Assembly (NCBI GenBank): GCA_913031395.1
Contig: CAJWDT010000002.1
Coordinates: forward strand, 43,304-107,303
Length of the DNA stretch: 64,000 bases
Source of the DNA: an uncultured Gammaproteobacteria bacterium
GTDB lineage: Bacteria > Pseudomonadota > Gammaproteobacteria > Magnimaribacterales > Magnimaribacteraceae
Direction: 5' to 3'
Of this stretch, positions 28,361 through 39,032 are shown one piece after another. A program made the translations under genes and the position numbers. The stretch's first letter is position 1. Each line of letters opens with the position of its first letter. The notes under the pieces were generated by a model. It was given only the letters and a program-made list of their open reading frames with translations, was not told where the DNA came from and did not search any database.

Positions 28361-29236
28361 CTATCTTAAGCCTGATCCAACCTTAATATTAGACCATAAG
28401 ATTTCATTATCCTCAGCGCTGACAAATTCATATCTTGCTGTATTGTCATCAATAGTCATTTTAAGATAACCCGGAGTCTCAATATTGAACTTACCTTTAT
28501 CAGTTTCTAACGGAGATCCTCCTGGCAGGGCTCCTGTTGCACTTATAAGCTGAAGAGTTTTTTTATGATCACCTTCATCAGCCAACACATGATTATGTCC
28601 TGTTATGTAAATATCAAAAGTTCCAAAAACATAGTTTTCCAAGAAAATGGCTAATTGTGGATTTGCTCTATCTCTATCACCTGAACTAAATAATGGATGA
28701 TGAGCAACAGCGATAGAAAAATCACATTGATCCTTTAGTCTTTCAACTTCTTCCTCTAGCCATCTAATTTGACCACCTCTTTTATAAAAATAATACAACT
28801 TATCAAAAATAGTTGTGTCTAATGCAAAAAAGCATAATTTACCAAACTGTTTTGTATAGAAATTTTTAGGATGATAGATAGAAGGGTAATCTTTCGCGAC
28901 TTCTAAATAGACAGCAGGGTCGCCTTTGTAGTCATGGTTTCCAACAGTAAGATAAAAAGGAATCTCTGTCTCAAGAAATGGCTTGAAGGGGGTTAGAAAA
29001 CTTTCTTGTAGCTCTGGATCATTAATAGATTGAACGCCCAGTTGTGTAATATCACCTAGATGCCAAACTACCGAACAATCGGAATTGGCTAGCGCCTCAA
29101 CAACCACTGCTTGAGTTGGATTAACCTCACCGGCATCCCCTATAAAGCAGTAAATATCTGATTCATTTGAGGTTATAGGCTTAATGACTACTATTGAAAT
29201 TAATAGTAGCAGGGCTCTTAAAGAATTTATATTCAT
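28361..29236 (-). CDS. Metallophosphoesterase
   Basis: GDITQLG, TVGNHDYKG, VAHHPLFSSG, ITGHNH calcineurin-type ligands; signal peptide-like N-terminus. Confidence 0.87.
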   Translation of the reverse strand: MNINSLRALLLLISIVVIKPITSNESDIYCFIGDAGEVNPTQAVVVEALANSDCSVVWHLGDITQLGVQSINDPELQESFLTPFKPFLETEIPFYLTVGNHDYKGDPAVYLEVAKDYPSIYHPKNFYTKQFGKLCFFALDTTIFDKLYYFYKRGGQIRWLEEEVERLKDQCDFSIAVAHHPLFSSGDRDRANPQLAIFLENYVFGTFDIYITGHNHVLADEGDHKKTLQLISATGALPGGSPLETDKGKFNIETPGYLKMTIDDNTARYEFVSAEDNEILWSNIKVGSGLR

Positions 29237-29676
29237 GAAATTAGCAATTCTCTTTTATTATTCTGTTCAGTGTCTTTGTAAGATATTTGAACATGGAAGT
29301 CAGGTGACGGAAGAGAGCTTTCACCATTCTTAGGCCATTCAAAGATCGATATTGATTTTAACTCTTTTAAGTATTCGTCTATACCGATTTCTTCGAGTTC
29401 AATAGGTTCAGAAATTCTATACAAGTCAAAGTGGAATACTTTATGGCTTTTTGTCTCATGTATCTCTACAAGATTATAAGTTGGGCTTTTAACTAATTCT
29501 TCATAATTAAATCCTTTAAGAATTCCTTTTGTGAAGGTTGTTTTTCCTGCACCAAGTTCACCCTCTAAAAATATAACAATGGACCTATCAGATTTGATTT
29601 CTCTAATCTCCCTAGCCAGATCTTCCCCTGCTGACATTGTTTCATCTTCGCTAGAGGTGACTATAACTCTATTCAT
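29233..29676 (-). CDS. tsaE: tRNA threonylcarbamoyladenosine biosynthesis ATPase TsaE
   Basis: LEGELGAGKTTFTKGILKG, SPTYNLVE, FHFDLYRI. Confidence 0.95.
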   Translation of the reverse strand: MNRVIVTSSEDETMSAGEDLAREIREIKSDRSIVIFLEGELGAGKTTFTKGILKGFNYEELVKSPTYNLVEIHETKSHKVFHFDLYRISEPIELEEIGIDEYLKELKSISIFEWPKNGESSLPSPDFHVQISYKDTEQNNKRELLIS

Positions 29677-31183
29677 ATCTAAGAATTAGCCTCAGCTCTT
29701 CAATGACATCACTAGGAGTAAGTCCTGCTTCTCCCACTTCTAGAGAGGCTAAGTCTGCAGCCTTAGCATGTAAATCAACTCCAGCTTCAGTAGCATCTTT
29801 CAGGCTTAAACCTTGAGCCAATAGACCGGCTATGACTCCAGTAAGCACATCACCCATACCTCCAGTAGCCATTCCTGGGTTACCCGCATCGCAAAGCCCC
29901 CATTTTTGAATACCATTAGCTTTATGACAGACAATACTTCCCGATCCTTTTAGAACTACAGTAGCATTAAATTTCTGCTGGATTTTGGCTGCAGCAGCAA
30001 ATCTATCTGCTTCAATAGTTGCAACATTTGTATTGAGTAATCTAGCCGCCTCTCCAGGATGAGGGGTTAGAATCAATTTTTTTGGTAATCTACTAGATAG
30101 TTTTAGTTTACTAAGAAGATTGAGCGCATCGGCATCCATAATAACCGCAACATCTCTTTTTTCAGCTTCCCAAAACACTCTTTGGACCATTTGTTCTGAC
30201 CAAGCGGTTTGCCCCAATCCAGGGCCAATTGCAATAACGTTTGGCTTAAGAAGATACTGTTCTAAGTCTTGTCCTGAATTAACACCAATGACCATTACCT
30301 CAGGACAAGAGACTAAACTTGCGCTCACATGATCTGGTCTGGTAGCCAAACTAGTTAATCCTGCTCCAGAATATACTGCAGCTTTAGATGCTAGTATTCC
30401 TGCTCCTCCAAGACCAATATCTCCACCTATAACAACGACGTGTCCGAAGTGTCCTTTATGACTGTCCTCTTCTCTGTAAACAACTTTATCTATTTTATCT
30501 TCATGACTAATGAGTGAAGATGTAGAAGCTACATTAGAAAAAATTTTGCTTGGTATATCTAGCTCTGAATAAATTATTTCTCCAGAAACTTTTTTCCCAA
30601 CTGAAGTAAAACAACCCCTTTTGTTGGCAACAAAAGTTGCAGTGATATCTGCAAAGACACACACGTCATTCACGCTTCCTGTATCCGGATTCACACCTGA
30701 AGGTATATCAAGGGACACCACTGGTAATTTAATTCCAAGTTGATTAATCGCCAAAATAGAGTCCTTTATATTCTTTCTTGGGATTCCTTTTAGCCCAGTT
30801 CCTATTAATGCATCTACGATAACCGCATTATTAGATACTTTAAGTTTCCCAATAGATTTAGTCGTTATAACCTTAACTTTTGATTCTTTCATCTCTAGAA
30901 AAGCTTTTTTAGATACCCCCTTTAATTCACTAGCAGAATTACTCATCACTATTGTGACTTGAAGACCAAATTCTTTTGCGTAACTTCCTAAAAGGAATCC
31001 ATCTCCAGAATTCTTTCCTTTGGAGCAGAAGATAATTAATTCATCTAATGAAGAGAATTCTCTGAGAATTACATCTAAAGAAAATTCAGCAGCTATTTGC
31101 ATTAAAGAGTACCCAGAGATATCTTTTTCTTTTATTGCAAGGTTATCTATTTTTCTTGTTTCGCTGGCAGTATATAGTTTCAT
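29669..31183 (-). CDS. nnr: Bifunctional NAD(P)H-hydrate epimerase / ADP-dependent dehydratase
   Basis: SKGKNSGDGFLLG, LTPHPGEAARLL, GNPGMATGGMGDVLTG. Confidence 0.95.
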   Translation of the reverse strand: MKLYTASETRKIDNLAIKEKDISGYSLMQIAAEFSLDVILREFSSLDELIIFCSKGKNSGDGFLLGSYAKEFGLQVTIVMSNSASELKGVSKKAFLEMKESKVKVITTKSIGKLKVSNNAVIVDALIGTGLKGIPRKNIKDSILAINQLGIKLPVVSLDIPSGVNPDTGSVNDVCVFADITATFVANKRGCFTSVGKKVSGEIIYSELDIPSKIFSNVASTSSLISHEDKIDKVVYREEDSHKGHFGHVVVIGGDIGLGGAGILASKAAVYSGAGLTSLATRPDHVSASLVSCPEVMVIGVNSGQDLEQYLLKPNVIAIGPGLGQTAWSEQMVQRVFWEAEKRDVAVIMDADALNLLSKLKLSSRLPKKLILTPHPGEAARLLNTNVATIEADRFAAAAKIQQKFNATVVLKGSGSIVCHKANGIQKWGLCDAGNPGMATGGMGDVLTGVIAGLLAQGLSLKDATEAGVDLHAKAADLASLEVGEAGLTPSDVIEELRLILRYE

Positions 31184-31246
31184 TTCTAGCTTAAGATTTG
31201 TGTTAGAAAATTATATCTCTACGATAGACACTCTACTAATTTAATA

Positions 31247-32323
31247 ATGAATAATTTACTAGCAGAAGATTTAAATCTTGATTTGTCATATCAAATTAAG
31301 CGCTGGGCCAAAGATTTCGGCTTTAGTTCTGTGGGTATAACAGATGTTAATCTTTCTGATGATCAGCGGTACTTAGATAAATGGTTGGAAAATGGGTATC
31401 AAGGAGAAATGACCTATCTAGAAAGAAATAATTCAAAAAGAGAATTTCCTAATAAGTTAGTAGAAGGAACTAGAAGAATTATTTCTGTCACTATGAATTA
31501 TTTACCAGAAGGTTATAACGGCAGAGAGCTTTTGGACCGTGACAATCAAGCATTTGTTTCCGGATATGCCAGAGGCAGAGATTATCACAAATTAATGAGA
31601 TCTAGATTAAAGAAACTAGCAGAAAAAATTAAAGAACATTCCTCTCATTCCAATAGAGTATTTGTTGATAGCGCTCCAGTTTTAGAAAAAGCTATCGCAC
31701 AGAAAGCAGGGCTGGGATGGATTGGCAAAAACACATTACTCTTGAATAAGAACTCTGGGTCGTATTTTTTTCTTGGAGAGATTTATACTGACATAGAGTT
31801 ACCTATTGATAAGCCGAATACTGAAAACCATTGTGGTTCTTGCACATCCTGTATCGATATTTGTCCAACTAATGCCTTCGTAGGACCCAATCAACTTGAT
31901 GCAAGAAAATGTATTTCTTATCTTACAATTGAACATAAGGGCCCAATACCTGAGGAGCTAAGACCAAAAATGGGAAATAGAATTTTTGGATGTGATGATT
32001 GTCAGATATTTTGTCCGTGGAATAAATTCACTCATTACACAGATGAAGAAGATTTTTTACCAAGACATGGCCTTGATGACACTGAGCTTTGTGAATTATT
32101 CAGTTGGAGTGAAGAGGACTTTTTAAACAAAACAGAAGGTTCTCCAATTAGAAGAGCTGGTTATGAGTCATGGCTAAGAAACATAGCTATTGCATTAGGT
32201 AATGCAACATATTCAAAAAATATTCTTGAGGTTTTAAGTTTTCGTCAAGACTCTTCTTCAGCGATTGTGAAAGAGCATGTAAACTGGGCAATAAAAGAAC
32301 AACAAAGGAAATCAAATGAGTGA
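31247..32323 (+). CDS. queG: Epoxyqueuosine reductase
   Basis: HCGSCTSCIDICPTNAFVGPNQLDARKCISYLTIEHKG, GCDDCQIFCPWNKF; two 4Fe-4S sites. Confidence 0.95.
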   Translation: MNNLLAEDLNLDLSYQIKRWAKDFGFSSVGITDVNLSDDQRYLDKWLENGYQGEMTYLERNNSKREFPNKLVEGTRRIISVTMNYLPEGYNGRELLDRDNQAFVSGYARGRDYHKLMRSRLKKLAEKIKEHSSHSNRVFVDSAPVLEKAIAQKAGLGWIGKNTLLLNKNSGSYFFLGEIYTDIELPIDKPNTENHCGSCTSCIDICPTNAFVGPNQLDARKCISYLTIEHKGPIPEELRPKMGNRIFGCDDCQIFCPWNKFTHYTDEEDFLPRHGLDDTELCELFSWSEEDFLNKTEGSPIRRAGYESWLRNIAIALGNATYSKNILEVLSFRQDSSSAIVKEHVNWAIKEQQRKSNE

Positions 32324-33329
32324 TATTGAAATAAGACTTGAACCTCAAGATGAATTCAATCATGAGCCAGATGAGGCTTCTAATTACAATGAAAGTATGT
32401 ACTTCAATGTTTTTGATCATGAAAAGAAGATGGGCGGATGGTTCAGATTAGGAAACCGACCAAATGAAGGTTATGCAGAAATGACTTGTTGTATCTATCT
32501 TCCAGATGGAAGGATAGGTTTCATGTTTGGTAGACCAGAAATTTCTACTAATGAATTTTTTGATGCAGGAGGAATGAAATTTGAAGTTTTAGAACCCTTC
32601 AAAAGCCTGAGGGTACAGTACAAAGGAAAGATACTGCTTCTTGATAACCCTAAAGATATGTTAAATCCTAGCAAGGCATTTAAAGAAAATCCTAGAGTTG
32701 AATGCGAAGCTGATATTAATATTAGCGGTATATCCCCAATGTTTGGAGGACAGGCTGTTAGAAAAGATGGTACTTCTCTAGAAACAGATCCCGAGAAAAG
32801 TTTTTCAAAAGCGCACTACGAGCAACATACATCTGGAAAAGGAACGATAAAAGTTAATGGCGAAGAATGGACTGTTGATGGCCTTGGTCTGAGAGATAAA
32901 AGTTGGGGTCCTAGGTACTGGCAGGCAATTGAATGGTACAGGTGGCTTACAATAAATATAAACGATGAGATTGGATTTATGTTTAGCATCGTCCATCAAA
33001 GTGAGGATTCAGAAAGAAGAGGTGGCATAGTCCTCAAAGATGGTAAATATGAATCTATAAAAGATTGTAAAATTGATACTCAGTATGATGATGACAATTT
33101 CCAGAAAACTTTTACTGCCTGGGCAAGAACTGATCATGATGAATACGAAGTTAAAGGAAGGGTTTTATCTTTGATCCCTTTAAGAAATAGAAGAAATACC
33201 CCTGATGGAGATAGCCTCGTTACAAGAATTACAGAAGGAATGACTGAATATACTTATAACGGAATAGTAGGCTATGGAATGTCTGAATATTTAGATCAAG
33301 TTGTAGACGGTAAGCCTATTGGCCCATGA
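32316..33329 (+). CDS. Conserved protein of DUF7064/DUF7065-like (hydroxyneurosporene synthase-like fold) family
   Basis: MYFNVFDHEKKMGGWFRLGNRPNEGYAEMTCCIYLPDGRIGFMF; GLGLRDKSWGPRYW. Confidence 0.5.
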   Translation: MSDIEIRLEPQDEFNHEPDEASNYNESMYFNVFDHEKKMGGWFRLGNRPNEGYAEMTCCIYLPDGRIGFMFGRPEISTNEFFDAGGMKFEVLEPFKSLRVQYKGKILLLDNPKDMLNPSKAFKENPRVECEADINISGISPMFGGQAVRKDGTSLETDPEKSFSKAHYEQHTSGKGTIKVNGEEWTVDGLGLRDKSWGPRYWQAIEWYRWLTININDEIGFMFSIVHQSEDSERRGGIVLKDGKYESIKDCKIDTQYDDDNFQKTFTAWARTDHDEYEVKGRVLSLIPLRNRRNTPDGDSLVTRITEGMTEYTYNGIVGYGMSEYLDQVVDGKPIGP

Positions 33330-34320
33330 GACTATGAAGATAAGTGTCGTTGATCAGTCTCCTATCTTTTCTAATTCAAGTGCAAATAAGGCCATTCAGG
33401 AAACAAGAGAACTTGCAAGGTACTGCGATTCATTAGGCTTAACCCGTTTTTGGTTGGCTGAACATCATGGTTCAACATCTTTTGCTGGTTGCTCCCCAGA
33501 AGTCTTAATTCCCAGTCTAGCTTCAGAAACTGAATCGATCAGAATAGGTTCCGGTGGCGTTATGTTAATGCATTACAGTCCTTATAAGGTCGCAGAAAAT
33601 TTCCGATTATTAGAATCCCTTTTCCCTAATAGAATAGATCTTGGTCTCGGAAGGGCTCCAGGCAGTGATGCTTATCAAGCAGGTGCTCTGGCATATGGTT
33701 CAAAGACGACTGGACCTGAATTTTTTGCTACTAAAATGAATGACTTAAAATCCTTCTTAGAAGGAACGGTCTCTTCAACCGAATCCTTTGAGACCGTAAA
33801 TGTAACTCCTGGACTTGGTGAACTTCCTGAGGTTTGGCTATTGGTTTCCTCAAGACAAGGTGCAGAATATGCTGCTCATTTTGGTTTACCGATGTCTTTG
33901 GCATATTTTATAGATCCTTCATGTATAGATCTTGCTGAGGTGTATCGGGATAATTTTCAGCCCTCTATCTTTGCTAAAGAACCTAAAATTAGTGTAGGAG
34001 TATTTTCTATATGTGCTGATACAGATAATGAAGCAGAGGAACTATCTTTAAGTGCAGCGGCCTGGAGACAAAACTCACAAAAAGGAATTTTTGGCTCTTT
34101 TCCTACACTTTATGAAGCTAAAGAATCAATAAATGGAGATCTAATAGCTACTAACGATAATAGAACTTTTGTAGGCACACCACAGACTGTCAGACAAAAG
34201 CTTCAACCTATCCTTGATAAAGTAGATCCAGAAGAGTTAAAGATAATTACTATTTGTGAGCCTTTGTCGGCTAGAGTCAGGTCATATGATTTGATTAAAC
34301 AATCTTTCGCTATAAATTAA
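33319..34320 (+). CDS. LLM class flavin-dependent oxidoreductase (luciferase-like)
   Basis: LTRFWLAEHHGSTSFAGCSPEVLI, RIGSGGVMLMHYSPYKVAENFRLLESLFPNRIDLGLGRAPGSD. Confidence 0.93.
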   Translation: MAHETMKISVVDQSPIFSNSSANKAIQETRELARYCDSLGLTRFWLAEHHGSTSFAGCSPEVLIPSLASETESIRIGSGGVMLMHYSPYKVAENFRLLESLFPNRIDLGLGRAPGSDAYQAGALAYGSKTTGPEFFATKMNDLKSFLEGTVSSTESFETVNVTPGLGELPEVWLLVSSRQGAEYAAHFGLPMSLAYFIDPSCIDLAEVYRDNFQPSIFAKEPKISVGVFSICADTDNEAEELSLSAAAWRQNSQKGIFGSFPTLYEAKESINGDLIATNDNRTFVGTPQTVRQKLQPILDKVDPEELKIITICEPLSARVRSYDLIKQSFAIN

Positions 34321-34335
34321 CTAAATACTAAATAA

Positions 34336-35571
34336 ATGGAATTAATTAAATCTCGTGTTTTGAGCGAAGGAAGTGCCTGGCATATTGGTAGCTTGAGTGC
34401 TGTTTATTTATCTCAGGGTCTATCAGGAGGAACTCTATTTGCTCTAACCACCTATTTGGTTTCAATTGGAGCTTCAGTAACTGATATTTCTTTGTTGTTG
34501 TCGATCACCATGATTCCTTGGACCTTGAAAGTATTTTTGGGCCCAATAATAGACTCATTTACATTGAACCGTTTTGGTAGAAGGAGATTCTGGATACTTA
34601 TAAGCCAAGTAGCAATGATGCTAGCTTTGGTGCCCTTAGTATTTATAGAAGTGAAGGCAGTAAGCCTTACTCTTATTGCTTTATTAACTCTACATAATGC
34701 ATTTGTTGCTATTTCAGATATCTCTATTGATGCCCTTGCTGCAGATAGCTTAAGGGAAGATCAGCTAGCCAATGCCAATGGTTTTATGTGGGGCAGTAAA
34801 ACCTTAGGAAGGGGTGCGGGCATGGCATTAGCTACTTCTATCTTTTATGGCTATGGGGTCAATGAAGCTTTTTCCATCTTATTAATATTAATGTCTTTAA
34901 CTTTCTTGTTCCCATTATTTTCTCATGAACTTTCTTACAAAGCCGGCTTAAAATCTGAGTCTTATAAAAATAGACTTACCCTAAAAGAGTTAGTAAGTGG
35001 TGTAAGCCAAAGTCTTTTTAATATGAGTGCTCTAGCGGCAATGACTTTTATGCTTTTCTCAAATATTGGCTATGGTATTTTTGATGTAATTTACAATGAA
35101 TTTTATATTGAAGTTTTAGGTTGGTCTGGAGAGGACATAGGCTATTTAAGACCTATAGGAATGTGGCTTGGTGGCCTGCTTGGTTTATCGGCAGGACTTT
35201 TAACTTTTTATTTTGGAAAACGTTTTCTTTTGCTCTTTTTTATAACCTGTCAGGCAATGATATTTTTGGCATCTAGTACTTTTACTTCGGATACTCCTGA
35301 CACTTTGGCTACTATCGCTATTATTGGTATTGATGCTGTAGACGCAGGATGGTCAGTTTTAATATTTTCAATTTTAATGGCTCTTTGTACTAGCAACACA
35401 AGTGCAACAAACTTTGGAATATTTATGGGCTTTGGCAATATCTCTATGTTAATTGGAAATAATATTGCACCCCTAGTTCTTGGCTCTGGAGACTATAGTT
35501 TTGCTTTTTTAGTGGCAGCCTTAACACTCATACCTTGCTGGCTAACGGGATACTATCTAACAAGGTCCTAA
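34336..35571 (+). CDS. MFS transporter
   Basis: 12-TM hydrophobic profile, LGPIIDSFTLNRFGRRRFWI motif A-like. Confidence 0.85.
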   Translation: MELIKSRVLSEGSAWHIGSLSAVYLSQGLSGGTLFALTTYLVSIGASVTDISLLLSITMIPWTLKVFLGPIIDSFTLNRFGRRRFWILISQVAMMLALVPLVFIEVKAVSLTLIALLTLHNAFVAISDISIDALAADSLREDQLANANGFMWGSKTLGRGAGMALATSIFYGYGVNEAFSILLILMSLTFLFPLFSHELSYKAGLKSESYKNRLTLKELVSGVSQSLFNMSALAAMTFMLFSNIGYGIFDVIYNEFYIEVLGWSGEDIGYLRPIGMWLGGLLGLSAGLLTFYFGKRFLLLFFITCQAMIFLASSTFTSDTPDTLATIAIIGIDAVDAGWSVLIFSILMALCTSNTSATNFGIFMGFGNISMLIGNNIAPLVLGSGDYSFAFLVAALTLIPCWLTGYYLTRS

Positions 35572-37862
35572 TCAAATTTTCTTTTATCAAATCTAACCAG
35601 TAGATTTGGAAAAAGAAAAAAATCTATAAGCAATGCAACGATAAAAGCAATGATTGAGAATTGAGCAAAGTAATGAAGGGGTATGAAATTTACCATATGC
35701 AATACAGCGAAACCCATAGACAGTACAAAGGTCATCACTATCAGAGCGAATCCAACTGCTTCAAAAGAGAAAAAGACTGCTTCTTCAGGACTTTTGCCAA
35801 GCTCTTTTCTTGCTAAGTCATACTTGCTAAGTAAATGAACTGTAAAATCTACAATTATCCCTAAAGTTGATCCCATGCCTATCGATACCATGAAACTAAC
35901 CTCACCATAGAGTATTGCCCATATTCCAAATGCACTTCCGATTGGCAATACATTTGGAAAGGATGAAAGAAACCCAAAAAGACTCGAACGAAAGAAAAAT
36001 CCAATAATTAGGGTAATCATTGTAAGTCCGATCGCCACACCGAATAGTAATGAGTTAACTATCACTCTATTCATGTGTGAGAAAACAACTCTAAATCCTG
36101 CAGGTTCAGAAATGATTGAACTTAAATTATTTGCTTTCAAGTAAGAATTAACTTTTTCATTAAATGCCAAGTATTCATTACCTGACATATCATCTAAGGT
36201 TGCTGCTATCTTTGTAGAGCCCCGATCTTGACTAATTGAGCTATTCAAATCTAATCCCATCGGGAGGGACATTTCATAAAAGAAAAGATATTGAGAAGAA
36301 AGCTCTTGGTCATCAGGAATAATTTTCCATGACATATCATCGCCATGCATGCTCTTGTTAAGGGTTTTCATAGTTCTGGCCAAGGAAGTGACATGATTTA
36401 CTTCATCCTGTTCTTCAAGCCAGATAGAGAATTTATCTAGGGATTTTAAGAAATCTGGATTCGATACACTACCATTCTCAGAATCTGCCATAAAACTAAC
36501 TGGAAAAGTTACTCCAAGTTTTTCATCGAGCCATAATGTATCAGGACCAAAAGATGTATACCTATCTGAATACATCTGAGTAGGGTTATCGTCTAACTCA
36601 TTTAATGGTATTAGAGAGATTAGAAGAAAACAAACTGCAGGGACAAGCCAAATAAATATCTTGCCTCTAGAGAGACTTAATTGAGCTATCTTTCTAGCGA
36701 AATTTGTTTGAGTTTGAGTTGCATTAGGTGTTTTGATCGTTAGAAAGGATATCACTGGTGCCACGAACAAAATTGTAAATACAAAAGCAAGAAATACTCC
36801 TACTGATATTCCATTACCTAAATCCCTCAGTGGCTCTACTTCAAGAATATTAAATGATAAAAAACCAATACAAGTTGTGACTGTAGTTAAGAAAAGGGGC
36901 TGCAGATTCAATTCCAAACTCCTTCTCATAGACTCTTCACTTGTCTTGCCTTGAGTTCTTTGTTGGAAATAAATACTAAACAGGTGAATACAGTCTGCTA
37001 GAGCTAGTGTGATTATTAGGATTGGAAAAGTAATTACCATTTGATTAAGAGCATTTCCCATTAAACCTATCGACCCGAAGGTAGAACCTATTGTCAAAAA
37101 AATCACTGCGAAGGTAGAAATAACAGCTGCTAGGCTTCTAACTAAGAAAAAGATAGATATAAATATCAAAAAAAGCATTAAAGGCATTACGACCGGCATT
37201 TCTGCTTGTACCATCTTAGGACTTATATATTCCTGATAAGGATTACCTGTTAGTCTTATATCAAGTTCAGGGTTATTCGCTCGAGCCTCTTCAAGAAATT
37301 TAAGAATGAATTCAACTGTTGTAATAAGGTTTAATTCTTTATTGGGTTGAGGAGGGTCAATCACAATGCTTATTATTGTGGTTTCTTTATCTTCTGAGAT
37401 GAGAAAACCATAAATAGATTCTTCATCTTCAACTAACTGTTCTCTTTCTTTTAAGAATTTATCATCTAGATATAGAGCATTCTCGATAAATGGCTCGACA
37501 ATCAAGTCATCATCTTCTGACTTAACATAAGAGAAATTTGTAAGACTATCCACCCTGATTGAGAAAGGCGTCTCCCAGGCCTTTTGAGTCAAGTTCTCGA
37601 TAAGATTAAGAGTATCTCTATTAAAAATAGATTCACCTTTACCATTAATAGCAATGACCATGTTATCTGTTGGAAGAAATGTTTCATCAATCTCAGAATT
37701 AAGAGCAGTGGCAGGATGACTCTCTGGAAAAAAGGTTTCCATATCAGGATTAAAAGTAAGTTTAGTAGTCCCTTGAGTTAGTCCCACAAAAATTAGGACG
37801 CTGAATAAAATACAGATTATTCGATTCTTAATAATCCATGATGCAATGTAAGTTTTGCTCAT
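35568..37862 (-). CDS. MMPL/RND superfamily exporter (lipid/hydrophobe-type)
   Basis: 764 aa, two TM/periplasmic repeats; TM4/TM10 acidic residues in TLALADCIHLFSIYF and GSTLGIIVDFTVHLLSKYD. Confidence 0.87.
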   Translation of the reverse strand: MSKTYIASWIIKNRIICILFSVLIFVGLTQGTTKLTFNPDMETFFPESHPATALNSEIDETFLPTDNMVIAINGKGESIFNRDTLNLIENLTQKAWETPFSIRVDSLTNFSYVKSEDDDLIVEPFIENALYLDDKFLKEREQLVEDEESIYGFLISEDKETTIISIVIDPPQPNKELNLITTVEFILKFLEEARANNPELDIRLTGNPYQEYISPKMVQAEMPVVMPLMLFLIFISIFFLVRSLAAVISTFAVIFLTIGSTFGSIGLMGNALNQMVITFPILIITLALADCIHLFSIYFQQRTQGKTSEESMRRSLELNLQPLFLTTVTTCIGFLSFNILEVEPLRDLGNGISVGVFLAFVFTILFVAPVISFLTIKTPNATQTQTNFARKIAQLSLSRGKIFIWLVPAVCFLLISLIPLNELDDNPTQMYSDRYTSFGPDTLWLDEKLGVTFPVSFMADSENGSVSNPDFLKSLDKFSIWLEEQDEVNHVTSLARTMKTLNKSMHGDDMSWKIIPDDQELSSQYLFFYEMSLPMGLDLNSSISQDRGSTKIAATLDDMSGNEYLAFNEKVNSYLKANNLSSIISEPAGFRVVFSHMNRVIVNSLLFGVAIGLTMITLIIGFFFRSSLFGFLSSFPNVLPIGSAFGIWAILYGEVSFMVSIGMGSTLGIIVDFTVHLLSKYDLARKELGKSPEEAVFFSFEAVGFALIVMTFVLSMGFAVLHMVNFIPLHYFAQFSIIAFIVALLIDFFLFPNLLVRFDKRKFD

Positions 37863-37865
37863 TCC

Positions 37866-39032
37866 TTAATCTCCAAAATAATAAATGAATTCCATCCTTA
37901 GAAAATCATCTTCTTTAAAAGGACTAAATAGCTTTTTCTCATTATTGTCCTCATTAATATCATCAAAATACATACCCTCTACAGAAACAAGACAACAGTC
38001 ACCCAGTCTCCTAGTCGCTTCCAGAAGAAATCCTATTTCTTCAGATCTTTCGTCATATATAAAACCAGATAATATTTGGGTATCTGAAATATCGTTCATA
38101 ATTAGTCTTGTTCCCAAAACAGCCGGAGAACTCTTTAATCTATCATCATGATTGGCTTCGACTACCCACCCCAGATCTAATCTCGAGTCCAATATTCCTA
38201 CTTGTGTGTATTCAAAGCCATATGTAGCTGCAGAAAATCTATCTCCTTGACCTGAACGAGAAATAATTTCTCCTTTTAGGGCTAAGCTACCTAGAAAATA
38301 TTGCATTTCGATGCTTGATTGATCAATAACTTCATAATGAGGTGCAATTTGATTCAATTTCTTAGGCGAAGGTAAAAACCTAGGTTCTCTTGACGTACCT
38401 GAAAAGTGCGAAACAGCTATCTCGAAATTATCGAAGTAGTTTGCCCATCTCATTGCAAAATCAATTCTTGCAGTCTTTGCAGAGGATGCGTACGAAGGAT
38501 TATCTGTATCGGTAACGATAGGCAACCTCAGTCTTCCATTTTGTCCCACAAAAGTTCTTTCTCTAAAGCCAATAAGTGCATATATATCTAATAGGCCCCA
38601 GTCTCTCTCGAAAGAAATCTTCACCATAGGCTGACCTAGCTTATCTTCTCCATCAAAACTTTCAGAACTATCCGTTTGGTTGATGATATCTACTCTATGG
38701 GAAGTTTCTGTAACACCCCAAAACTCTTTGCTAATTCCATATTTTATTTCTCTATCTTCTAGAATCTCTAGTAAATACAATTCTTGAACATCAACAAGAT
38801 TTCTTTCTGGATCTTCGTTATCTTTTCTCAATTTGGGCTTAAAATGAAATATCCTTTTGTCTTCTTCAAAGAATATTTCAGGAGAGATAGAGAAAGAACT
38901 GTGATTTTGCTTTTGTCCTTGTGCCCCTTCATTAAAGAAATATCTATTATCAAAGGAAAATTCTCCAATAACTTCTCCCATTAAAGGAGCAGAGAAAATT
39001 ATGAAAACAAGAAGCGTTTTAATCTGAGACAT
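37866..39032 (-). CDS. Putative beta-barrel outer membrane protein
   Basis: Signal peptide-like MSQIKTLLVFIIFSAPLMG; alternating amphipathic strands, terminal FIYYFGD. Confidence 0.55.
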   Translation of the reverse strand: MSQIKTLLVFIIFSAPLMGEVIGEFSFDNRYFFNEGAQGQKQNHSSFSISPEIFFEEDKRIFHFKPKLRKDNEDPERNLVDVQELYLLEILEDREIKYGISKEFWGVTETSHRVDIINQTDSSESFDGEDKLGQPMVKISFERDWGLLDIYALIGFRERTFVGQNGRLRLPIVTDTDNPSYASSAKTARIDFAMRWANYFDNFEIAVSHFSGTSREPRFLPSPKKLNQIAPHYEVIDQSSIEMQYFLGSLALKGEIISRSGQGDRFSAATYGFEYTQVGILDSRLDLGWVVEANHDDRLKSSPAVLGTRLIMNDISDTQILSGFIYDERSEEIGFLLEATRRLGDCCLVSVEGMYFDDINEDNNEKKLFSPFKEDDFLRMEFIYYFGD

